A stretch of DNA of 13,835 nt from an uncultured Fidelibacterota bacterium (lineage in GTDB: Bacteria > Marinisomatota > Marinisomatia > SCGC-AAA003-L08 > GCA-002707645). The position numbers and the translations under genes were made by a program. The stretch covers positions 1-13,835 of the forward strand of contig CAJWAW010000018.1 in assembly GCA_913020255.1 (NCBI GenBank), read 5' to 3'. Below, in pieces: positions 8,928 to 13,835 of this stretch. Positions within the stretch are counted from its first letter, which is position 1. Each line of letters begins with the position of its first letter. The notes under the pieces were generated by a model, which was not told the DNA's origin, searched no databases, and was given only the letters and a program-made list of their open reading frames with translations.

Positions 8928-9830
8928 ATGTATAAGAAATTAATTATATTAATATTAGTAGTTAGCATATCTCGAAGTATTCCTTATTTTGATGGAGATG
9001 TTGCATTTTCATATTTGAAAAAACAATGTGAATTTGGTCCAAGATACCCTGGTAGTGAAGCACATCTGAAATTAAAAGATTATTTTATTAGTTTTCTTGA
9101 ACCTAAGGTTGATGATTTATTAATTCATACACATACTCAAAAGCATCCATATAATGATAATGATATTACATTATATAATATTTTGGCAAGGTATAATCTT
9201 GAATCTAAAAATAGAATTTTATTTTTAGCTCATTGGGATACTAGGGATATTGCTGATAAAGAATCTGAAAAAATAAATCAAGATAAACCAATTATGGGAG
9301 CAAATGATGGAGCCAGTGGTATAGCTATTTTAATGGTTTTATCTGAAATACTTAATGAATCTCCATTATACAATATTGGCGTTGATTTATTATTTGTTGA
9401 TGGTGAAGATATGGGAAGACATGGAGAAATAGATAATTTTTGCCTTGGAACAAAGCAGCTTACTAAAGACGTAGAGTTTCCACATACTAGGCTTGCTATT
9501 TGTCTTGATATGGTCGCTGATAAGGAACCAGAATTTAAAAAGGAGTATTTTTCTTATATTCAAGGTAAAAATGCATTAGATGATATATGGTCATTAGCAA
9601 ATGAATTAGGTTATAATGAGTTTAATAATTCTTTGACACATCCAATATATGATGATCATAGGGCTTTTTATCTTGGGACTGGTATTCCTTCAATTAATAT
9701 TATTGATTTTGATTACCCATATTGGCATACACTTGATGATACAATTGATAAATGTTCTGCAAATACTTTAAGTATAGTTGGAAGCGTTGTTACTGAATAC
9801 ATATATAGGGAAGATCAAAGAAATGAATAA
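8928..9830 (+). CDS. M28-family glutaminyl-peptide cyclotransferase-like metalloenzyme, exported
   Basis: The protein has 300 residues and starts at the ATG directly abutting the sprA stop (TAGATG), with no Shine-Dalgarno; translational coupling is likely. A hydrophobic signal peptide covers about 1-18. The fold is M28/glutaminyl cyclase. LAHWDTR (H102) opens the metal site, GANDGASG supplies the Zn ligand D127, and FVDGED gives the catalytic E160 with D161 as probable ligand. YDDH (242-244) corresponds to the conserved Asp-His of animal glutaminyl cyclases, and WHTLDD supplies the Zn ligand H267. The early FGPRYPGS (36-43) and this C-terminal block resemble glutaminyl cyclases more than aminopeptidases. 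The expected reaction is conversion of N-terminal Gln to pyroglutamate on exported proteins; an aminopeptidase role remains possible. Location is periplasm or outer-membrane surface. The predicted mature N-terminus of SprA is Gln, which makes SprA itself a candidate substrate. Confidence 0.85.
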   Translation: MYKKLIILILVVSISRSIPYFDGDVAFSYLKKQCEFGPRYPGSEAHLKLKDYFISFLEPKVDDLLIHTHTQKHPYNDNDITLYNILARYNLESKNRILFLAHWDTRDIADKESEKINQDKPIMGANDGASGIAILMVLSEILNESPLYNIGVDLLFVDGEDMGRHGEIDNFCLGTKQLTKDVEFPHTRLAICLDMVADKEPEFKKEYFSYIQGKNALDDIWSLANELGYNEFNNSLTHPIYDDHRAFYLGTGIPSINIIDFDYPYWHTLDDTIDKCSANTLSIVGSVVTEYIYREDQRNE

Positions 9831-11694
9831 AATATATTTATTTTTTATATATTTGAGTTTGGTTATTGGCGTAATCCCAAATAGTTATAGCATTGATGAG
9901 GTTAATAGCTATTATAAATATAGAGCAACATATGAAGATGGCTTACCTGATGAATCAATCATTGATATGAGATTAATGCCAAATGGGAATGTAGCTGTGG
10001 GAACTTCTGGTGGGTTAGGACTTATTACGGATGGAGATTATGAATCTTTTTTAGATCAAAATCTTCCTGATGGAGGAAATCCTGCAATAGAAATTTATAC
10101 AGAAAATAATGAAAGTGTACTTGTAGTATCAGGAGTTAAAACAGTAGGTGATTTAGATTCTGATGGAGTTGTTGATCCAGCTGGAACAGGAATTTCTTGG
10201 TCATTAGATAATGGAGATACATGGAATTTTATTGATCAACCAACTGATAGCTTACCTAATTGTGAAAATCTTGGATGTGAGGAACCGCTTAATCCAGATA
10301 ATTGTGAATGCTATCCAGCCTTAACTGGATGCTCTTGGAATAATACTACAGAGGTTTGTAGTGCAGGATCTAATATTCTTTTTGAATGGAACAATACAAG
10401 TTTATTTAGCTTGGCACAGTTAACAAAAGTAAAAAATGTTACATATGACTTATCTGTTGACTTTGGTAATAAATACATATACGCGGCAAGTTGGGGTGGA
10501 ATGTTAAGAAGATTTAAATATATTGAGGATAATCCATCATGGGAAATTGTTCCACTACCCATGGATAATATGTCTACAATGGGGTGTAGTAATGAACCCT
10601 ACCCATCTAATTATGTTTATAGTCCTATTGATCCTCCAATAGGATCTGACAATCATAAGCCTTTTTCAGTTTTAGTAGACTACTATAATGATAGTACTTA
10701 CATATGGGTCGGAACAGCAAATGGAATTAATAAAGGAATATTAAATGATTCAGGATGCATTGAATGGGAGCATTCTGATCTTGATAATGGTTTAGCTGGC
10801 AATTGGGTCATTGATATTGTTACTGAGGATATTGGAAATGAGAAACCTAGAATATGGCTTATAACATGGGTTATTCCAGGGCCAAATGAACATGGCTTAA
10901 CTTATAGTGATGATTATGGTGTAACATGGAACATTGTAAATCAATTTTCTGAGCAATATGTTGATAATAATAATAATGATTATTATGATACTGGAGATAC
11001 ATTTATAGATTGCGACATTAATACAAATAAATGTGAAGGTGAATTTGGTTGGAATTCTTCAATGGGTAATGGTATATATGATGGTGCTATAATATATAAT
11101 TTATATTTTAATGATGATGTTTTATATGCTACTACAAATAGGGGATTATTTTGGTCATCTTCAGGAAATATTCAAGAATGGACTAAAATTAACATCCCAG
11201 ATTCTATGCTTGAAAATTTAGATTTTTTATATGAGCAACAATCTTCTCCACAAACAATATATTCCTGTATATCAAAACAAAGTGATTTTATTATAGGTAC
11301 ACGAAATGGATTATTTCTCCTTAAAGATGTAAATGATAACAACCCAAATTTATGGAATGTTGATAATTGGATCTCTTATGAACCTTCTTATCAAAATTTT
11401 GAAAAATTAAATATATACCCAAATCCATATAATTTTTTTGATAGAGTTACATTTGAATATAAAACAAATTTGATTGGTGAAATTACAATATATGATTTTG
11501 CGATGAACAAAGTTGATTCCTTTGATTGTGATCAATTTGATGGATATACTGGAAATTTAAAATGTAGATGGGATGGAAATAATATTAATGGTACTAGAGT
11601 TGCTAATGGTGTTTATTTTTGTCAGTTAAAAGTTGACAATGCTGAAGTTTGGGAAAAAGTGATGGTTATAAACCCATCAAAAGGAGACTATTAA
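9823..11694 (+). CDS. Secreted propeller-like protein with C-terminal type A T9SS sorting domain
   Basis: I chose the ATG at 9823, which overlaps the upstream stop by 8 nt. From there the protein (623 residues) begins with a clean signal peptide, MNKIYLFFIYLSLVIG, ending near SYS|ID (about residue 23). An upstream in-frame ATG at 9778 would bury the signal peptide and overlap the previous gene by 53 nt. The body has blade-like repeats typical of regulator-propeller or BNR/sortilin-type folds: DGLPDESIIDM, AVGTSGGLGLI, WSLDNGDTWNFI, WVGTANGINKGI, YSDDYGVTWNIV, YATTNRGLFW and IIGTRNGLFLL. A Cys-rich insert lies at 147-179, with calcium-loop-like DLDSDGVVD (110-118) and DNNNNDYYDTGD. The tail (from residue 531) reads IYPNPYN ... 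WDGNNINGTRVANGVYF, the type A T9SS/FlgD-like sorting module. It is probably exported through SprA and surface-anchored or released. Its ligand or specific job cannot be told from sequence. Confidence 0.85.
   Translation: MNKIYLFFIYLSLVIGVIPNSYSIDEVNSYYKYRATYEDGLPDESIIDMRLMPNGNVAVGTSGGLGLITDGDYESFLDQNLPDGGNPAIEIYTENNESVLVVSGVKTVGDLDSDGVVDPAGTGISWSLDNGDTWNFIDQPTDSLPNCENLGCEEPLNPDNCECYPALTGCSWNNTTEVCSAGSNILFEWNNTSLFSLAQLTKVKNVTYDLSVDFGNKYIYAASWGGMLRRFKYIEDNPSWEIVPLPMDNMSTMGCSNEPYPSNYVYSPIDPPIGSDNHKPFSVLVDYYNDSTYIWVGTANGINKGILNDSGCIEWEHSDLDNGLAGNWVIDIVTEDIGNEKPRIWLITWVIPGPNEHGLTYSDDYGVTWNIVNQFSEQYVDNNNNDYYDTGDTFIDCDINTNKCEGEFGWNSSMGNGIYDGAIIYNLYFNDDVLYATTNRGLFWSSSGNIQEWTKINIPDSMLENLDFLYEQQSSPQTIYSCISKQSDFIIGTRNGLFLLKDVNDNNPNLWNVDNWISYEPSYQNFEKLNIYPNPYNFFDRVTFEYKTNLIGEITIYDFAMNKVDSFDCDQFDGYTGNLKCRWDGNNINGTRVANGVYFCQLKVDNAEVWEKVMVINPSKGDY
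11413..11691 (+). other. T9SS type A C-terminal sorting domain of the propeller protein
   Basis: About 93 residues (531-623 of the protein) carry the conserved beta-sandwich pattern of T9SS sorting tails: the YPNP start, F-x-Y strand, ITIYD strand, WDG-x-N-x-x-G turn and GVYFCQL strand. In characterised systems PorV recognises such tails after passage through SprA. Unusually, three cysteines are present (FDCDQ, LKCRW, YFCQL), so a disulfide inside the tail is possible. The end, VMVINPSKGDY, also encodes the Shine-Dalgarno of the next gene. Confidence 0.85.
11681..11686 (+). promoter_or_regulatory. Strong Shine-Dalgarno AAGGAG for the PorV/PorQ-like gene
   Basis: AAGGAG lies 7 nt before the ATG at 11694, inside the last codons of the upstream gene (Lys-Gly-Asp-Tyr-stop). 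It decides the start of the downstream gene: the longer in-frame reading from 11649 would begin before this site and would put a polar, charged segment ahead of the signal peptide. It is the only well-spaced strong site among the sprA-to-13480 genes. Confidence 0.85.
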
Positions 11695-12644
11695 TGTTTA
11701 GCTTAATTATTACATTAATGTTTTATTCACTTATATATGGAGATTATAGTGGAGGACATCCTGGATCAAATTTTTTATATGGTTCAAATGCAAGGGATGT
11801 TGCTTTATCAGGTTCAACAATAAGCACGTATAACAGAGGATATAATGCCTTCATTAACCCGGCTTTATTATCAAAAACTAAAAATAATGAGTATGGTTTT
11901 TCACATTTTGTAATGTCACTTGATAGATCTATACAATCTATATCTATTTCTAGACAATTACCTCCATCTGCAGGTGTTAGCCTCTCTTTTTTTAGATCTG
12001 GAACTGATAATGTTTATGGAACAGATTCTTTTGGTAATCCAACAGGTGAATTATCAAATTCTGAAGGTTATGGTATGATTTCTTTTGGAATTAATTTTAT
12101 TGGAAATTTATCAGCTGGATTTAACATAAAAACATATTTTAATAATTTAGATGAATATTCTGCAAATGGCATTGGATTTGATTTGAGCCTTTTATATCAA
12201 AAAAAATATATTAATATGGCTTTTAAAATAAACAATTTATCATCAGGTTATTCATGGAAAATAGATTCAAATTATGAAGAAAAGATACCTGTGAATTATG
12301 CATTAGGATTTTCTTATAATAAGTTTAAAAATTTATTGCTGTTATCTCAAATTAATATCATTCAAATTTCTGATATAATTCCAATTTTTAATAAAGAGTA
12401 TAAAAAATTCTATAATAGGTTACACATTGGTGTTGAGTATAGATTAGATTATAATCAAAATAAATCTATTGCTTTACGGACTGGAGTTAAGGAATTAAAT
12501 AATAAGTTGTCATATTCTCTTGGTTTTGGAATGCCATTTAAGATGGGCAAGAATCGTAATTTATTTTTAGATTATGCATTAGATTTAGGGGTAATGAGCG
12601 AGGGAATAGGCCATTTGTTTACATTTACCATGGAAAATAAATGA
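11694..12644 (+). CDS. PorV/PorQ-family outer-membrane beta-barrel protein
   Basis: The protein has 316 residues from the ATG at 11694 (TAATG overlap with the upstream stop, preceded by AAGGAG). The signal peptide is MFSLIITLMFYSLIYG (about 1-16). The family signature follows near the N-terminus: GSNARDVALSG (30-40), then STISTYNRGYNAFINPALLS with NPA at 55-57. It resembles the 'GARaaGMGGAyvA...NPAgl' opening of PorV/PorQ and FadL-like barrels. The rest alternates amphipathic strands (for example GYGMISFGINFIGNLSAGFN, SYSLGFGMPFKMG, LFLDYALDLGVM), consistent with a barrel of about 14 strands. PorV takes cargo from SprA and passes it to the sortase; PorQ acts in the same attachment complex. 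The position after sprA and a sorting-tail cargo supports a T9SS role. Sequence alone does not separate PorV from PorQ or a paralogue. Confidence 0.75.
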   Translation: MFSLIITLMFYSLIYGDYSGGHPGSNFLYGSNARDVALSGSTISTYNRGYNAFINPALLSKTKNNEYGFSHFVMSLDRSIQSISISRQLPPSAGVSLSFFRSGTDNVYGTDSFGNPTGELSNSEGYGMISFGINFIGNLSAGFNIKTYFNNLDEYSANGIGFDLSLLYQKKYINMAFKINNLSSGYSWKIDSNYEEKIPVNYALGFSYNKFKNLLLLSQINIIQISDIIPIFNKEYKKFYNRLHIGVEYRLDYNQNKSIALRTGVKELNNKLSYSLGFGMPFKMGKNRNLFLDYALDLGVMSEGIGHLFTFTMENK

Positions 12645-13480
12645 TTAGATTTTTAATTATAATATGTTTTTTAGTAAATATTGTTTTTCCAGTAGGAATT
12701 AAAGCATTAGCTATCCCCCAATCTGCATTATTATTAGCAAAATCTGGAACAGGAATATCAAATTCTATAGATATTAATCCTGGACTTATACATTCATTTA
12801 GTCCATATGTAAGTTTTTCAAAAAATCAATGGCTTGGAGATTTAGATGGCCAAAAAATTTCAATTCTATTAAAAAATAATACTTTATTATCTTTTGAGTC
12901 ATTAAGTGTAGATGATATAGAGTTGCGTGATGAGATTGCGAATGATTCACCTATAGGTTTTTTTGGAGTATATTGGTATGCATGGGAATTAAATAGAAAA
13001 TTAAATATTAATTATAAAGATATTAGTCTTGGTTACAAATTAAAATTTAATTTTTCAAAATTATATATTGAAACAATGCATGGATATACAATTGATATTG
13101 GAATGATGAAGCGAGTAAATAGTAAAATAGATTTGGGATTAGTCATCAAAAATATTGGAAATGAAAGTACAAATTCTTTACGTGCTGGAACTATACCTAT
13201 ATTTGGGATTGGAGTTGGTTACTTAGCTTTAAATGATAAGTTACTTATTTTGACAGATTTATTATCTCAAGGTAATAATAGTATAGCTAGATTTGCATTT
13301 GAAACGCAATTACCTTATATTAATTTTATATTAGGAAGCTCTATATCTGATAAGTATCATGATATATCTTTTGGTCTAAAATTAGATTATGACACCTGGT
13401 CTTTAGCTTACGGTAATTTAAATCATGATAATACGATATTAGGTAATCCAGCTATTATGACTATAACAAAGTATTTTTAA
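12641..13480 (+). CDS. Second predicted outer-membrane barrel, PorV/PorQ-like (shorter, divergent)
   Basis: The protein has 279 residues. Its ATG overlaps the upstream TGA (ATGA), so translation is probably coupled; only a weak GGAAAA lies upstream. The signal peptide covers about 1-23 (MIRFLIIICFLVNIVFPVGI). A degenerate form of the family opening follows: AIPQSALLLAKSGTGISNSI, then DINPG with NPG at 46-48. Alternating strands continue (DISLGYKLKFNF, YTIDIGMMKRV, KIDLGLVIKNIG, IPIFGIGVGYLAL, DISFGLKLDYDTWSLAYG). The protein ends in Phe (TKYF), the usual C-terminal residue of outer-membrane barrels recognised by BAM. It may be a PorQ-type partner to the preceding gene, giving a PorV/PorQ pair behind sprA. 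The assignment is structural style plus context, with weaker motif support than the preceding gene. It is the last gene before the terminator. Confidence 0.6.
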   Translation: MIRFLIIICFLVNIVFPVGIKALAIPQSALLLAKSGTGISNSIDINPGLIHSFSPYVSFSKNQWLGDLDGQKISILLKNNTLLSFESLSVDDIELRDEIANDSPIGFFGVYWYAWELNRKLNINYKDISLGYKLKFNFSKLYIETMHGYTIDIGMMKRVNSKIDLGLVIKNIGNESTNSLRAGTIPIFGIGVGYLALNDKLLILTDLLSQGNNSIARFAFETQLPYINFILGSSISDKYHDISFGLKLDYDTWSLAYGNLNHDNTILGNPAIMTITKYF

Positions 13481-13526
13481 TTTAATATTTTAGTATAAAA
13501 TAAGTAATTTATATAGTTAATCAAGG

Positions 13527-13590
13527 CCGTGATAGCATTTATTTGATACTCCTCCTTAGTCCATGTAATTTATGCTATCGCGGTTTTTTT
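13527..13590 (+). terminator. Hairpin plus T-run: intrinsic terminator of the sprA operon
   Basis: The left arm is CCGTGATAGCAT (13527-13538) and the right arm ATGCTATCGCGG (13572-13583). They pair over 12 bp with a single U-G wobble and are followed by seven Ts (13584-13590). The hairpin lies 46 nt after the last operon stop and ends 19 nt before the symporter start codon. The loop is long (33 nt) for a plain terminator. It can fold further, with ACU (13548-13550) pairing AGU (13558-13560) around an exposed CCUCCUU. The element could therefore also be an attenuator for the symporter gene or the 3' end of a small RNA. The rest of the 129-nt gap is AT-rich with no other clear signal. Confidence 0.8.
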
Positions 13591-13600
13591 ATAAAATTAT

Positions 13601-13604
13601 GGAG
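13601..13604 (+). promoter_or_regulatory. Shine-Dalgarno GGAG for the symporter gene
   Basis: GGAG lies 5 nt before the ATG at 13610 and supports that start. GGAGT (13601-13605) is complementary to ACTCC (13548-13552) in the loop of the upstream hairpin. Confidence 0.7.
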
Positions 13605-13609
13605 TTTAT

Positions 13610-13835
13610 ATGTTGTTATTAGATTATATAGTTATTGCTTTATATTTTATTATTATAATGGGGATAGGAGTCTATTCTTCCAAAACAAAAGATAATACAT
13701 CTCAATATTTTCTAGCTAATAGGAATCTTGGATGGTTCGTAATTGGAGCATCATTGTTTGCTTCTAATATTGGTTCAGAACATTTAGTTGGACTTGCTGA
13801 AAGTGGTTTTAAAAAGGGTCTGATTGAATCTCAAT
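13610..13835 (+). CDS. Sodium:solute symporter (SSS family, SGLT-type), 3'-truncated by window edge
   Basis: Only the first 75 residues are present. The inner-membrane SSS family couples Na+ entry to uptake of sugars or other solutes. A first membrane segment (about 5-22, DYIVIALYFIIIMGIGVY) is followed by the family loop SQYFLANRNLGWF (31-43) and the second segment IGASLFASNIGSEHLVGLA (45-63). This last stretch closely resembles the Na+/glucose and Na+/galactose transporters, where the residue at the position of H58 (His in human SGLT1, Gln in the Vibrio transporter) contacts sugar. That suggests a sugar substrate, but the deciding residues lie outside the window. The ATG at 13610 has GGAG 5 nt upstream. 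The gene follows the operon terminator and is probably a separate transcription unit. Confidence 0.9.
   Translation, partial: MLLLDYIVIALYFIIIMGIGVYSSKTKDNTSQYFLANRNLGWFVIGASLFASNIGSEHLVGLAESGFKKGLIESQ

Noticed and set aside
9778..9822. Upstream in-frame start for the propeller protein (15 extra residues)
   Set aside because: It would overlap the cyclase gene by 53 nt and bury the signal peptide; the ATG at 9823 gives a standard signal sequence and a short coupled overlap.
10311..10562. 83-codon minus-strand open frame under the propeller gene
   Set aside because: Antisense shadow of a well-supported gene, with no recognisable domain or start site.
10964..10990. AAT/GAT-rich run in the propeller gene, considered as a microsatellite or phase-variable tract
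   Set aside because: It encodes a plausible acidic calcium-type loop (DNNNNDYYDTGD), the triplets are imperfect and the length is a multiple of three, so frame switching is not expected.
11649..11693. Upstream in-frame start for the PorV/PorQ-like protein (15 extra residues)
   Set aside because: The AAGGAG at 11681 and the signal peptide starting MFSLIITL both point to ATG 11694; the extra residues are charged and overlap the previous gene.
13494..13501. TATAAAAT as a -10 promoter element for the symporter
   Set aside because: The whole gap is AT-rich and no convincing -35 lies at proper spacing, so it is mentioned only as a possibility in a finding.
13523..13558. Minus-strand AAGGAGGAG followed by ATG and a five-codon reading frame
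   Set aside because: The ATG lies in the terminator stem and the frame ends after five codons (MLSRP). It is better explained as the complement of the CCUCCUU loop; no minus-strand gene follows.

Overview
The window looks like a piece of an AT-rich bacterial chromosome from the FCB superphylum. The most likely source is a marine Candidatus Marinimicrobia (SAR406)-type organism. Three observations point there: a full-length SprA-type outer-membrane translocon of the type IX secretion system (T9SS), a cargo-like protein with a type A T9SS sorting tail, and many cysteine-rich 'DCxGxWGG...DxCGxCGGDN' repeats and calcium-loop-like inserts of the kind common in Marinimicrobia surface proteins. The phylum is an inference from protein style; there is no rRNA or other marker gene here. 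All three stop codons are used, so the genetic code looks standard.

Layout (everything is on the + strand and tightly packed): 1-437 is the 3' end of rdgB (ITP/XTP pyrophosphatase). After 15 nt comes the 2824-codon sprA (453-8927), which fills about 60% of the window. Its stop codon abuts the ATG of an M28-family glutaminyl-cyclase-like enzyme (8928-9830). That gene overlaps a secreted propeller-like protein with a C-terminal T9SS sorting domain (9823-11694). Two predicted outer-membrane beta-barrel proteins of the PorV/PorQ family follow with TAATG and ATGA overlaps (11694-12644 and 12641-13480). A strong hairpin followed by seven Ts (13527-13590) closes the block. A Na+/sugar symporter gene (SSS/SGLT type) then begins with its own Shine-Dalgarno sequence and runs off the end (13610-13835).

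How the genes may work together: SprA is the outer-membrane pore of T9SS, and PorV is the known partner that receives folded cargo from the pore. Type A sorting tails mark cargo. Glutaminyl cyclases in Bacteroidota cap mature exported proteins that start with Gln after signal peptidase cleavage. Here the predicted SprA cleavage site (A28|Q29) leaves exactly such a Gln. The operon therefore appears to hold the translocon, a maturation enzyme, a cargo candidate and one or two shuttle-like barrels. Other core T9SS parts (PorK/L/M/N, PorT, the PorU sortase) are not in the window.

The least ordinary elements are the 38-cysteine repeat domain at the N-terminus of SprA, further paired Cys/Asp-rich modules inserted deeper in SprA, and a terminator-like hairpin whose apical loop reads CCUCCUU, like the anti-Shine-Dalgarno end of 16S rRNA. 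No tRNA, rRNA, CRISPR array, insertion sequence or phage gene was seen. No stretch longer than 300 bases lacks a gene.
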